Assembly (NCBI RefSeq): GCF_003990915.1
Contig: NZ_BHXQ01000008.1
Span: 177,959 to 241,958 of the forward strand
DNA from: Chryseotalea sanaruensis
GTDB lineage: Bacteria > Bacteroidota > Bacteroidia > Cytophagales > Cyclobacteriaceae
Direction of reading: 5' to 3'
DNA: 64,000 nucleotides
Numbering within the stretch: position 1 is the first letter of the stretch; each line of letters opens with the position of its first letter. The position numbers and the translations under genes are program-made. Under the pieces are notes generated by a model. The model worked only from the letters and a program-made list of their open reading frames with translations. It did not search any database and was not told the origin of the DNA. Positions 32,789 through 41,522 of the stretch are shown here, piece after piece.

Positions 32789-33946
32789 CTAAAAAGAAAT
32801 ATCATTTAAAAATTTAACTTGTTTTTCAGCAATACTCGGGGGCACCAGCCGCATGGCCGTGTTGCGTAATGAAATTAAGATGGAATTTTCTAATTGTGCT
32901 ACTTTGCCCAGGCGCCAAGAATCATTTACAATTTTAGTAGTACGCGATATTCTTCTTTTCTCAAAATTAATAAATGCCTTTTCAATCTGCTTTTCTTCTT
33001 TCATGCAAATGGCCAGTACTGCAGCATCTTCAATGGCCATACAAGCACCCTGACCCATATTCGGTGTTGTGGCGTGCGCTGCATCGCCCATTAAAACAAT
33101 TCTGCCAAAGGCGAATTTCTTTAATGGCTCCAGATCAATAATATCTGACCAGATGAGTTGTTCGTTTTTAGTTTCTGCAATAATCTGAGGAATGGGCAAA
33201 TGAAAATCTTCAAACTCCTTTGCTAAGTCTTGAGTTGTATATTTTTTTAATCGATCATTTTTCGCACCTGTATTCATGGTGGCAAACCAGTAAATTCTAT
33301 TATTGCTAAGTGGTACAATACCGAAACGCTTCCCTTTGCCCCAGCTTTCTGAAGTTTCATCTAAGTTGAGTGCTGTCTCTGATTGATCAATCACTGCACG
33401 CCAGGCCGTATAACCCGCATAGCGAGGTTCGCTGTTCTGCACTAGTTTTTTTCTAAAGACAGAATGTATACCATCTGAAGCAATTATATAATCCGCCTCC
33501 ACAGAAGTACCATCCGCAAAATTTACCAGTACACTATCGTTGTGTTGTTGAAAATCAATGGCACGCTTGCCTAATACCAATTTTTCCTGAGGCAGTTGTT
33601 GGAGTAGCACTTCATGCAAATCAGCTCTGTGTACCGCAAAATTATTAACAATATTAAGCTTAGCACTTATGTATTCAGAATCCGCAGTAGTAATGACGCG
33701 ACCCTGATGATCTTTGATAGAAAGCTTTTTTAAAATTTTACCAGCTGCCAGTACTTCATCCTGCAATCCGATTGCTCTAAAAGATTGAATGGCATTTCCT
33801 GCTAAAGCCAATCCGGCACCCAGAAATTTCATTTCTGAGGCGTTTTCGTAAACGATTGCATTAATACCTTTTCGGTGTAAGGCTACGGCTAAGGTTAGTC
33901 CGCCAATACCTGCACCAATAATGGCAACACTTTGTCGATGATTCAT
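32789..33946 (-). CDS. FAD-dependent aromatic-type monooxygenase
   Basis: A 385-residue class A flavin monooxygenase from the ATG at 33946 (MNHRQSVAIIG); an ATG 36 bp upstream is possible but weakens the fit to the family. The Rossmann GxGxxG is GAGIGG at 11-16. DG-motif residues occur in YIIASDGIHSVFRK, and the second FAD motif GDAAHATTPNMGQGACMAIEDA lies near 280. Members hydroxylate aromatic or polyketide substrates, or inactivate antibiotics such as tetracycline (TetX relatives). The closest function cannot be decided. A small 49-residue reading frame lies 13 bp upstream. Confidence 0.9.
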   Translation of the reverse strand: MNHRQSVAIIGAGIGGLTLAVALHRKGINAIVYENASEMKFLGAGLALAGNAIQSFRAIGLQDEVLAAGKILKKLSIKDHQGRVITTADSEYISAKLNIVNNFAVHRADLHEVLLQQLPQEKLVLGKRAIDFQQHNDSVLVNFADGTSVEADYIIASDGIHSVFRKKLVQNSEPRYAGYTAWRAVIDQSETALNLDETSESWGKGKRFGIVPLSNNRIYWFATMNTGAKNDRLKKYTTQDLAKEFEDFHLPIPQIIAETKNEQLIWSDIIDLEPLKKFAFGRIVLMGDAAHATTPNMGQGACMAIEDAAVLAICMKEEKQIEKAFINFEKRRISRTTKIVNDSWRLGKVAQLENSILISLRNTAMRLVPPSIAEKQVKFLNDISF

Positions 33947-33959
33947 ATTACTATTTGAT

Positions 33960-34109
33960 TCATGCTGTTTTTCTACCAACATGATGCCACCTGCGCTTAC
34001 GCTTCTCTTTGCCTTCCTCTTCTAAAAATTTAGAAAAGTTGGTAAGTGCGTAGTTAAACTGCAAAAGATATGGATGCATGCTGTTTTTGATGTTAATGTT
34101 GTTCTCCAT
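33960..34109 (-). CDS. Possible 49-residue small protein
   Basis: An ATG at 34109 gives 49 codons to a TGA ending at 33960. Residues 10-36 are compatible with a helix (SMHPYLLQFNYALTNFSKFL), and the tail is strongly basic (EKRKRRWHHVGRK). It has no membrane segment. Spacing of 13 bp to the ATG of the monooxygenase favours a real leader gene, but the composition is not decisive. It could also be the remnant of a lost regulator. Confidence 0.35.
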   Translation of the reverse strand: MENNINIKNSMHPYLLQFNYALTNFSKFLEEEGKEKRKRRWHHVGRKTA

Positions 34110-34177
34110 ATGCACTAATTTGTATTATGACACTTATACGGTCGAATACCACTACGGTTTAGTGTATAAAATCTTTC

Positions 34178-34852
34178 TTATCCATGGATAATTTTTCCAT
34201 CACTCATTTCCACCACCCTGTCAGAACGCTTGGCAAAGCTTTCATCATGTGTTACAGCAATTATAGTTTGCTTATAAGTATGGGTTAATTCGCTAAAAAT
34301 GTCAAAAACCAGGTCACTATTATAGGTGTCCAGATTTCCAGTGGGTTCATCTCCCATAATAATATCCGGATCGTTGATCAGCGCCCTCGCAATGGCTACC
34401 CTTTGTTGTTGTCCGCCCGAAAGTTTAGATGACATCTTTCTGGCATGCTCCTGCATGCCTAATATATTCAGTTTTTCAAGAGCCTTTGCCTCTATTTCTT
34501 CCTTGCTTTTTGAACCCAACTTTAAAGCAGGCAACATAACATTTTGCAATACGGTAAACTCAGGCAATAAATAATGGAACTGAAACACAAAACCTATGTG
34601 TTTATTCCTGAATCCCGCCAGAAAATTCTGGTGCTTATCGGTAAGTCGGGTCCCTGCTATTTCAAGTTCCCCATTGTACTGCGTATCCATAGTCGACAAC
34701 ACATACATAAGTGTTGACTTACCACAACCTGATTTCCCTACCAAGGCCAGGAACTGACCTTTATCTACACTTAAGTCAACTTCTTTTAGAACCTGAAATT
34801 TTTCTGGTTCATAGAAGTACTTACTTATTTTATGTGCCTTTAAGACTGCCAT
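34178..34852 (-). CDS. ABC transporter ATP-binding protein (LolD/MacB-type)
   Basis: A 224-residue ATPase. Walker A is GKSGCGKST (39-47), signature LSGGQQQR (144-151), Walker B IIMGDEP (164-170), and H-loop VTHDE near 200. The TGNLD D-loop and overall length are those of the LolD/MacB/FtsE branch, which drives mechanotransmission rather than import. It is encoded last in an operon with a permease (14-bp gap) and an HlyD-type adaptor, giving a tripartite MacAB-like exporter. Its start is an ATG at 34852. Confidence 0.94.
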   Translation of the reverse strand: MAVLKAHKISKYFYEPEKFQVLKEVDLSVDKGQFLALVGKSGCGKSTLMYVLSTMDTQYNGELEIAGTRLTDKHQNFLAGFRNKHIGFVFQFHYLLPEFTVLQNVMLPALKLGSKSKEEIEAKALEKLNILGMQEHARKMSSKLSGGQQQRVAIARALINDPDIIMGDEPTGNLDTYNSDLVFDIFSELTHTYKQTIIAVTHDESFAKRSDRVVEMSDGKIIHG

Positions 34853-34866
34853 GTTGAAAAGATTTT

Positions 34867-36120
34867 CTAACCTCTTAAAATTTCGATAGGATCTATGTTG
34901 GCTGCTTTACGCGATGGTAAATAACCCGCTAATGCCGTAGTTACAATTCCAAATACAATTCCGATCATATAATAAGTTGAGCTGAAGTTAACAGGAAGAT
35001 ATTCTATGCTTAAAAAATCACCACCATCAAAAGGTGCTCTTGAAATAAGTAGCGATAGCACAAAGCCGATCAATAACCCCAAAAGACTACCAAAAAAACC
35101 AATCACCAACGATTGCACCATAAATATTTGTTTTACATCCTTACCGGCAAAACCCATGGCTTTTAGAATAGCAATGTCTTTCATCTTATTGTGAATAGTG
35201 ATGCTGAGAATATTGTAAATACCAAAGCCGGCCACAATCAACAACGTAATGGCTACTGAATAGGTGAGTATATTTCTGATAATCACGCCAAGTAACATGG
35301 TGGCATTCGCAGTTTCCCAATCTTCAGATTTATACCCAAAGGCCTGCTGAAATTCTGGCGCTACTGCTTTTGCCTGCTTAAAGTCATAGAGTTTAACGTT
35401 AACATCCGTTATGTAACTTTTCTCTTTTTCTAAAATAGTTTGCACCATACCCAGATTCGCATAGCTCTTCACGTTATCAACTGCGCCAATACCCATTTGA
35501 AAAAGCCCTACTATCTTTAATGTTTTAGTAAAACCTTGTGGTGTAGTGATGACGACACGATCGCCTGTTCGTACGCTTAATTTTTTGGCAAGCCCTGTAC
35601 CCATCAAAATTCCATCCTGGTTGGTAATCAGGTTTTCAATTTGCCCCTCCTTCATTTTGCTTTTCAAATCGAAAAGCTTGTCTTCTTCCAAAATATCAAC
35701 ACCTGCAATTGTTCCGTTTAGTTGAACAGGGCCGTAGTTATAAAATACTTGCGAATTCAGCAGAACAGAAGCTCCCTTTACCAAAGGATGTTTACGAATC
35801 TGCTCAGCAATTTTCACCGCCCCCCGTACTTTCAGCGATTCATTCTTTGGTTTCTGGTGATGTACTTTAGTTATGCCATTTAGATTTAATTCTTCTGCTA
35901 TGGATTTTCTTTCAGTAGTTACATCGTGGTATATGCGTATGTCAGGCGAAGAAGTCATAGCCAGTGATTCTGTTAAATCGTTAAGCCCCGTCATCATACT
36001 CACCATGGCAATGAACATACCTATACCAAAGGTTACCCCCAACATGGCAATCAGCGTCTGTTTGGGTTTAGTCACCAAATGTACCCAGGCAATCTGTACC
36101 GATAGTTTTAAGGATGTCAT
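34867..36120 (-). CDS. ABC transporter permease (FtsX/MacB-like)
   Basis: A 417-residue permease. One N-terminal membrane helix (~19-44), a periplasmic MacB_PCD domain of about 220 residues (SSPDIRIYHDV to VAPEFQQAFGYKSEDW), then three helices near 285-310, 335-360 and 375-400 with the FtsX signature. It ends IDPIEILRG, the usual end of this family. It is one base from the end of the adaptor gene and 14 bp before the ATPase gene. Together with these it should export a lipoprotein, peptide or small molecule across the envelope. Confidence 0.92.
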   Translation of the reverse strand: MTSLKLSVQIAWVHLVTKPKQTLIAMLGVTFGIGMFIAMVSMMTGLNDLTESLAMTSSPDIRIYHDVTTERKSIAEELNLNGITKVHHQKPKNESLKVRGAVKIAEQIRKHPLVKGASVLLNSQVFYNYGPVQLNGTIAGVDILEEDKLFDLKSKMKEGQIENLITNQDGILMGTGLAKKLSVRTGDRVVITTPQGFTKTLKIVGLFQMGIGAVDNVKSYANLGMVQTILEKEKSYITDVNVKLYDFKQAKAVAPEFQQAFGYKSEDWETANATMLLGVIIRNILTYSVAITLLIVAGFGIYNILSITIHNKMKDIAILKAMGFAGKDVKQIFMVQSLVIGFFGSLLGLLIGFVLSLLISRAPFDGGDFLSIEYLPVNFSSTYYMIGIVFGIVTTALAGYLPSRKAANIDPIEILRG

Positions 36121-36121
36121 T

Positions 36122-37321
36122 TTACTTAACTATTAAAACACGACTGCTACTATCAAGACCATTGAGTATCTCTACTTCATCCATTGTCTCGATACCTTTG
36201 GTAATTTGTATTTTCATTGGCTTACCTTCTCTTTCAATCCAGACGGAATCTCCCTGCACTAGATTTTTGGGTAACACCAAGGCATCTTTCTTTTCTCTAA
36301 CAATAATGTTTGCCTCCACAGCCAAACCAGAAAAAGAGGCTGGAAAAGTAGTGGGTATGTTTACATCTACCCGTAAGGATTGCTGACGTGTATCTACTAA
36401 AGTATAAATCTTAGAAACCACGCCTTCAAAAACTGAATCTGTAAAAGCATCTGCTTTGAATAACACTTTTTGTCCAAATTGTAGCTTGCGAATATCTTGC
36501 TCATCAACACTTAACTGTAAATAATAACTATCAGACTTGCCTATTAATGCCAGCTGTTCACCTCTACGTACAACCTCACCTACTTCTTTTTTAGTAGATA
36601 ATAAACGACCATCCATTAAGCTGCGCACTACCTGTCTTCCGCTATCATCACCAGCGATTAATAATTGTTGTCTGGCATTTTCGAAAGCCAGCGTCAAATC
36701 ACTTTTTGTTTTATTAAAGCGGTTTTTGGCTGCATTGTATTCATTGATTGAATTCTCGTACGTAAGCTTAACCCTGTCATACTCCACGCGGGTAGTTGCG
36801 TTTTGATTCATCAGGTTTTGAAAGCGAACGAAGTTGATGGAATCAAATTTCTTCTTGGTAGAAAGACTGTTTAAAGAAAAATGCAATTCAGCTAATATCG
36901 GAGAATCAGGTGCTGCATTCTTTTTAGCGAGTTCGAAATTCTGTCGGGCAATCTGGTAACGTGCATCAGGCTGATCAGCACTTAAAATATAAATGGCATC
37001 CCCCTTTTTCAGTAAGGCACCATCATTTAATAGCTTTTCCTGTATGCGTCCCTCACCTTCTGCCAGTACAGCGTACTCATCACTTGCCTTTAGAAATCCG
37101 GATGCATACACGGCTTCCAGTAGTGGTTTAGTTTCAGGTTTCACATAGGTGTCACCCGATTGGCATGAACCCAATAACAGCGATAGTAGAATGGCTAATA
37201 GTGCCACCAGCAAGCTCCAGGCATTTTCTAAAAAGTTACGTGGTATTTTATTTCCGAAACGATAAATGAGGGTTCGCACAGGCTTTAATATTGATTTCGA
37301 TACGAATGTACGTGCCTGCAC
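36122..37321 (-). CDS. HlyD/MacA-type periplasmic adaptor
   Basis: A 399-residue membrane-fusion protein. A basic leader precedes a hydrophobic segment at ~36-53 (LLVALLAILLSLLLGSC) that includes a possible lipobox Cys. The biotinyl-lipoyl-like half begins AVLAEGEGRIQEKLL, then an alpha-hairpin (ARQNFELAKKNAAPD to LTLAFENARQQLL), the second lipoyl-like half (VRRGEQLALIGKSD) and beta-barrel. It uses a GTG start, since no ATG is available nearby. It links the MacB-like permease to an outer-membrane channel not encoded here. It is the first gene of the operon. Confidence 0.87.
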   Translation of the reverse strand: MQARTFVSKSILKPVRTLIYRFGNKIPRNFLENAWSLLVALLAILLSLLLGSCQSGDTYVKPETKPLLEAVYASGFLKASDEYAVLAEGEGRIQEKLLNDGALLKKGDAIYILSADQPDARYQIARQNFELAKKNAAPDSPILAELHFSLNSLSTKKKFDSINFVRFQNLMNQNATTRVEYDRVKLTYENSINEYNAAKNRFNKTKSDLTLAFENARQQLLIAGDDSGRQVVRSLMDGRLLSTKKEVGEVVRRGEQLALIGKSDSYYLQLSVDEQDIRKLQFGQKVLFKADAFTDSVFEGVVSKIYTLVDTRQQSLRVDVNIPTTFPASFSGLAVEANIIVREKKDALVLPKNLVQGDSVWIEREGKPMKIQITKGIETMDEVEILNGLDSSSRVLIVK

Positions 37322-37386
37322 AGAGAGCAGTTAGGGTAAAAAAAGCGAAATGTGGTGTTAGGAAATTGAAGTGTTAAAAAAACAGG

Positions 37387-37436
37387 TTAAGCCGAAAATG
37401 AGTCATGCACCCTTTGGAGGTGCATGCTCTGCTTAA
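37387..37436. other. Extended stem-loop upstream of adaptor gene
   Basis: CATGCACC (37404-37411) pairs with GGTGCATG (37419-37426) around a 7-nt loop; an outer TTAAGC/GCTTAA pair extends it. The element sits in the leader region of the exporter operon and downstream of the peroxiredoxin gene. There is no good T-tract, so it may be a leader RNA element or a weak terminator. Confidence 0.45.
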
Positions 37437-37479
37437 AACAAACTAAAAATCATATCAATAATACTTCGAACCTTATAAT

Positions 37480-37615
37480 CGCGTCATGCGATGAACGAAG
37501 CGTTGAATGTGTGCTGTAGTAAGGAAGCAATCTATTGATGGGCATTTAAAACCACCAGCCAGATTGCTTCGCCCATCCCGACACAAACCCTATTCACAAG
37601 GCTCGCAATGACGGG
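37480..37615. repeat. Dispersed palindromic repeat of the CGTCAT...GCAATGACG type
   Basis: The left part (GCGTCATGCGATGAACGAAG, later AAGCAATCT at ~37525) is an imperfect inverted copy of the right part (AGATTGCTTCG, later CTCGCAATGACGGG). I recognise the pattern as a repeat family common in many bacterial genomes; here it is degenerate. It occupies much of the 329-bp gene-free gap between the exporter and peroxiredoxin genes. Confidence 0.65.
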
Positions 37616-37650
37616 TTCTTTTATTTTTGAGATGCCTATATCGAATTCAA

Positions 37651-38289
37651 TCAGTTAAGGTTGGGCTGAGGGGTTACTCTCAGATACGGTTTAATGTGTG
37701 TAGCTCCTTTAGGGAAACGTGCCGGAATATCTTCGTCTTTTACGGCAGTCGTTATGATTACGTCTTCGCCATGTTGCCAGTTAGCGGGTGTTGCTACGCT
37801 GTAGTCGGCAGTGAGTTGCAGACTTTCTACCACACGAAGAATTTCATCAAAATTTCTGCCAGTGGCTGCAGGATAAGTAAGTGTCAGCTTTACTTTCTTA
37901 TCAGGGCCAATAACAAAAACGGAACGCACCGTAAACTTGTCTGTTACATTAGGATGTACCATACCATACAAATTCGCCACCTTAAATTCAGGGTCGGCAA
38001 TTAACGGATAGTTAACCGTTGTGTGTTGCGTTTCATTAATATCGTTTATCCATTTGTTGTGCGACTCCAATGGATCGGCACTTAAAGCCAACACCTTTAC
38101 GTTGCGTTTGTCGAACTGTGGCTTCAGCTTGGCCATGGCACCTAATTCAGTAGTACACACTGGTGTAAAATCGGCAGGGTGAGAAAATAAGATCCCCCAG
38201 CTATTGCCTAACCACGCATGAAAATTAATTACACCTTCCGTTGTTTCAGCTGTAAAATCGGGGGCAACATCTCCTAATCGTAATGACAT
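37651..38289 (-). CDS. 1-Cys peroxiredoxin (Prx6 type)
   Basis: A 212-residue thiol peroxidase. The peroxidatic Cys45 lies in the PADFTPVCTTE motif. The long C-terminal domain (from ~165, DYSVATPANWQHGEDVIITTA, with KPYLRVTPQP at the end) is that of Prx6-like enzymes, and there is no resolving Cys partner. It reduces peroxides in the cytoplasm. It is a single gene on the minus strand, 59 bp from the Crp-type regulator gene on the same strand, which may be related by redox stress. The last 30 residues are complete. Confidence 0.95.
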   Translation of the reverse strand: MSLRLGDVAPDFTAETTEGVINFHAWLGNSWGILFSHPADFTPVCTTELGAMAKLKPQFDKRNVKVLALSADPLESHNKWINDINETQHTTVNYPLIADPEFKVANLYGMVHPNVTDKFTVRSVFVIGPDKKVKLTLTYPAATGRNFDEILRVVESLQLTADYSVATPANWQHGEDVIITTAVKDEDIPARFPKGATHIKPYLRVTPQPNLN

Positions 38290-38348
38290 ATAATAATATT
38301 TAATTCCTATAGACTTAATAGACTATAAAAATCAGCAGAAAATTCTGT

Positions 38349-39029
38349 TTATGCAAGTTTCTCCAGGTCGCGGATCAATATTTTCTTCCGATCGAAGTAA
38401 ATCAGATTCTTTTCTTTTAACTCATTCAGAATAGTTGTTACCGTCTGCCGAGACGTACCAGTAAGGGCAGCAATGTCTTTATGGGTCAGTTTTGTAGGGA
38501 TCATCGTCTCAAAACCTACTTTTTTCCCCTTCCAAGAAGCGGCATCACGTAAAAACTCAACAATACGGGTACGGGCATCTTTAAAAACCAGCAATTCTAA
38601 CTTGCGTTCCATACGCATAAGGCGTAAGCCCACAAGTTTCAGTAAGCGGAAACTCAGTTCTTTGTCCTCCCACATTAACGCCTTTAAATCGTCTATACTC
38701 ATGGGGCAAATGGTGGTTTCGCCATCCATGGCCTGTGCAAAATCTGTCCGTTTCTCTTCACCCGCCAGCGCCAGTTCACCAAATATTTCGCCCTTGGTTA
38801 AAATAGCTTTAACTACTTCTTTTCCATCATCAAGGTAGTGCCCTATTTTAACTCTCCCTTCTGCCACCATATAAATGTATTGCGAGGGTTCTTCAGGTCT
38901 GTAAATAATCTGGTCGCGCTTAAATGCACGAAACTCATGCTTCTTATCCATGTCCTTTGTCTTGTGCGGACAAAGAATATTGTAAAGATTTACACTCTCG
39001 AAATACCAAAGCGCTTGTGTGTTTGCCAT
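38349..39029 (-). CDS. Crp/Fnr-family transcription regulator
   Basis: A 226-residue protein from the ATG at 39029 (a TTG two codons upstream is unlikely). The N-terminal LWYFESVNLYNILCPHKTK segment is followed by the cyclic-nucleotide-binding beta roll (FRAFKRDQIIYRPEEPSQYIYMVAEGRVKIG, GEIFGELALAGEE) and a winged helix (LTHKDIAALTGTSRQTVTTILNEL). This is the Bacteroidota type seen next to stress and respiratory genes. Two cysteines (C25 and another near residue 106) may not form an Fe-S cluster. It is divergent from the MOSC gene across 50 bp, so it may autoregulate or regulate the neighbours. Confidence 0.94.
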   Translation of the reverse strand: MANTQALWYFESVNLYNILCPHKTKDMDKKHEFRAFKRDQIIYRPEEPSQYIYMVAEGRVKIGHYLDDGKEVVKAILTKGEIFGELALAGEEKRTDFAQAMDGETTICPMSIDDLKALMWEDKELSFRLLKLVGLRLMRMERKLELLVFKDARTRIVEFLRDAASWKGKKVGFETMIPTKLTHKDIAALTGTSRQTVTTILNELKEKNLIYFDRKKILIRDLEKLA

Positions 39030-39079
39030 CTGCAAGGTGGTTTTGCGTATGTTAGCACTAAATTTAAAAGAAAAGTTTC

Positions 39080-39883
39080 ATGCAGGCGTTAAGGCTTACA
39101 GAAATATGGATTTACCCCATAAAATCGCTGGGGGGCATACGTTTTAAGCAGGCAAATGTTTTTGAAAAGGGACTTCAGTATGACAGGCGCTGGATGCTGG
39201 TCGATGAGGCAGGAAAATTTCTTACCCAAAGGGTTCATCCGATAATGGCTTTGTTTAAAGTAAGCATTGAAGGTGATACATTAACTATTACTCACACTCA
39301 AATACAGCAATCGCATAGCGTATCGTTGCACCCTCAACTAATTCAGCAATCTCAACCAGTAACCATCTGGGATGATACTGTACTTGCATATGAAGTTAGT
39401 GAAACCAGTAGTCAGTGGTTTAGTGCTTTACTCGGCATTAAGTGTAAGCTTGTTTACTTTCCTGAAGAAAACAATCGAGCAGTGGATCGTAGATATGCTA
39501 CAACTGAAAATGTTAGCCTGGCGGATGGTTATCCTTTCCTCATTATCGGTCAAGCATCATTAGATGATTTAAATAGTAGACTGGAGAAGGTAGTGTCAAT
39601 GAACAGGTTCAGGCCAAATTTTGTTTTCACTGGTGGCAATCCATTTGAAGAAGATGCCTGGAAAGAATTCAGCATTGGTGCTAATCGCTTTGTTGGTGTA
39701 AAACCATGCAGCCGTTGTGTTTTGATTACTGTTGATCAGAATACCGCACAAAAAAGTGATGAGCCCTTACGAACGCTTTCTACTTATAGAAAAAAAGACA
39801 ATAAAATTTACTTTGGACAAAACCTGCTCGCACTGAATCATACTGTTGTGCGAGAAGGTGATTTGATTACACTAGAAACATGA
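39080..39883 (+). CDS. MOSC domain protein (YcbX-like)
   Basis: A 267-residue protein. The N-terminal MOSC_N beta-barrel covers ~1-115 (LTEIWIYPIKSLGGIRFKQANVFEKGLQYDRRWMLVD), then the MOSC domain with the conserved Cys in VKPCSRCVLITVDQNTA. Such proteins bind the molybdenum cofactor and reduce N-hydroxylated compounds or handle sulfur, using electron partners. The last four bases overlap the HemJ start (ATGA), so they are cotranscribed. There is no fused ferredoxin domain. It begins a four-gene redox cluster. Confidence 0.9.
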   Translation: MQALRLTEIWIYPIKSLGGIRFKQANVFEKGLQYDRRWMLVDEAGKFLTQRVHPIMALFKVSIEGDTLTITHTQIQQSHSVSLHPQLIQQSQPVTIWDDTVLAYEVSETSSQWFSALLGIKCKLVYFPEENNRAVDRRYATTENVSLADGYPFLIIGQASLDDLNSRLEKVVSMNRFRPNFVFTGGNPFEEDAWKEFSIGANRFVGVKPCSRCVLITVDQNTAQKSDEPLRTLSTYRKKDNKIYFGQNLLALNHTVVREGDLITLET

Positions 39884-40410
39884 CTTTCTTTTATTTAAAA
39901 GCTATTCACATTATTTTCATTGTAACGTGGTTTGCAGGTTTATTCTACATGCCGCGTTTACTTATTTATATGCGCGAGGCTTTCGATAAAACAGAGCCTG
40001 AGAAAAGTATTTTATTGAAAAACTTCACCCTAATGGCCTCTCGCTTATGGTTCGGTATTGCCTGGCCGTCTGCTATTATCACGTTGATCATGGGTACCGC
40101 TATGCTAATCAATCAACCGGATTGGCTGAAACTGGGTTTCATGCATCTTAAATTGACGCTGGTTTTTCTACTTTACTTGTATCACTATTCTTTACAAATC
40201 ATTTTCAATCAATTAAAAAAAGGCAATACACTTTATAGCTCCAATCAACTACGTTTTTGGAACGAAGTAGCCACTCTTTTTCTGATCAGCATTGTTTTTC
40301 TTATTGTTTTAAAAAGTGCCCTAAGCATGGTATGGGGACTTGCCGGATTAATCGTTATCACTTTAATGATTGTTGCCGGCATGAATATTTATAAAAAATA
40401 CAGGAACTAA
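39880..40410 (+). CDS. hemJ: Protoporphyrinogen oxidase HemJ (CopD family)
   Basis: A 176-residue membrane protein with about four to five helices (YLKAIHIIFIVTWFAGLFYMPRLLIY, SRLWFGIAWPSAIITLIMGTAML, WLKLGFMHLKLTLVFLLYLYHYSLQII, VATLFLISIVFLIVLKS, LAGLIVITLMIVAGM). His9 in KAIHI and the central FMHLKL Lys correspond to conserved HemJ residues. HemJ oxidises protoporphyrinogen IX in heme synthesis, which fits the neighbouring SCO and cytochrome c genes. It overlaps the MOSC gene by four bases and precedes the SCO gene by one base. Confidence 0.9.
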   Translation: MTFFYLKAIHIIFIVTWFAGLFYMPRLLIYMREAFDKTEPEKSILLKNFTLMASRLWFGIAWPSAIITLIMGTAMLINQPDWLKLGFMHLKLTLVFLLYLYHYSLQIIFNQLKKGNTLYSSNQLRFWNEVATLFLISIVFLIVLKSALSMVWGLAGLIVITLMIVAGMNIYKKYRN

Positions 40411-40411
40411 T

Positions 40412-41059
40412 ATGTTACACAACAAGCAAATCACAAGAATCAGTTTTTCATTACTTATCATCTCTGTATTATTTGCAGCATGCAACAAACCTATCGAAAA
40501 GCCTTTGCCCATTTACGGTGAGCGGGAAGTTATTAATGGAGACACGCTATTTCACACTATCGCACCATTTCAATTTGTAGACCAGGATAGCGCCCTTGTC
40601 AACAACGACACCTTTAAAGGTAAAATTTATATCGCTGATTTTTTCTTTACCTCTTGTCGCACCATTTGTCCGATTATGAAAACCCAAATGCTCCGTGTGT
40701 ACGATTCATTGAAGAATGATGCTGATGTGCTCATTCTTTCCCATACCATTGATCCGGAATATGATACAGTTGCCTTGCTACATGATTTCGCTGAACGGCT
40801 GGGTGTGAGTAGCAATAAATGGCATTTTGTAACCGGTGTGCAAGACTCTATTTATAAGATTGCCCAAACCAGCTATTTTGCAACAGCGATGGAAGATAGC
40901 AGCGAGCCTGATGGTTTTATTCATAGCGGTGCTTTCTTACTTATTGATAAACAACAACGCATAAGGGGCAACTACGATGGCACAGTAGAAGAAAGTGTAA
41001 ATAAGCTTATCAGAGATGTAAGAAAGTTACAACGTGAATATGCATCACAGGAAAAATAA
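40412..41059 (+). CDS. SCO1/SenC copper chaperone lipoprotein
   Basis: A 215-residue thioredoxin-fold protein. A lipoprotein signal with lipobox FAAC (Cys24) anchors it to a membrane. The copper-binding CxxxC is C82/C86 (TSCRTICPIM), and the third ligand is His near 173 in FIHSGAFLLID. SCO proteins deliver copper to the CuA site of cytochrome oxidase and have thiol-reductase activity. The oxidase genes are not in the window. Its last 26 bases overlap the start of the cytochrome c gene, so the two are probably translationally coupled. Confidence 0.93.
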   Translation: MLHNKQITRISFSLLIISVLFAACNKPIEKPLPIYGEREVINGDTLFHTIAPFQFVDQDSALVNNDTFKGKIYIADFFFTSCRTICPIMKTQMLRVYDSLKNDADVLILSHTIDPEYDTVALLHDFAERLGVSSNKWHFVTGVQDSIYKIAQTSYFATAMEDSSEPDGFIHSGAFLLIDKQQRIRGNYDGTVEESVNKLIRDVRKLQREYASQEK

Positions 41060-41522
41060 ATTCCTTCTCACCAACTTAGTGGCAAGTCTTATAGGTATAG
41101 GATTAGTTGCATGTATTGTAAGTTGTTCTCCACCAAATAGCAGCAATACCAGTAACGCTTCACCAAAATTTCAACAATATTATATTCAGGGCGAAAAATT
41201 ATATAAAGCCCATTGCAGCAATTGTCATCAATTTAATGGCAAGGGGTTAGGCAGAGTATATCCTCCCATAGACAGCTCCAATTACATGACAAACAATGTT
41301 GAAGAAGTCATTTGTCTGATTAAACACGGAAAAGATGGTGAACTGCTGGTGAATGGTAAGTTATATAACCAACGTATGCCAGGTGTGGAAACCCTTACAC
41401 CTTTAGAAATTGCCGAAATAAGCACATACATTTATAACACGTGGTCTAATGATCACGGACTAATTGATGTAAAGCAGGTAGAATTAGTACTTCAGGATTG
41501 TATTACAACGAAGAAAGAATAA
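41040..41522 (+). CDS. Class I cytochrome c, probable lipoprotein
   Basis: About 160 residues from the ATG at 41040 (a GTG six bases upstream is possible). An N-terminal membrane segment ends CIVSC, a lipobox. The heme motif CSNCH is near residue 57 (KAHCSNCHQFNGKGLGRVYPPI), and an axial Met lies in QRMPGVETL. The GKxLYKAHCSNCH pattern is typical of small electron carriers or oxidase-linked cytochromes. It overlaps the SCO gene, which supports a role in the respiratory chain. Its last 20 bases overlap the 3' end of the convergent gene. Confidence 0.9.
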   Translation: MHHRKNKFLLTNLVASLIGIGLVACIVSCSPPNSSNTSNASPKFQQYYIQGEKLYKAHCSNCHQFNGKGLGRVYPPIDSSNYMTNNVEEVICLIKHGKDGELLVNGKLYNQRMPGVETLTPLEIAEISTYIYNTWSNDHGLIDVKQVELVLQDCITTKKE

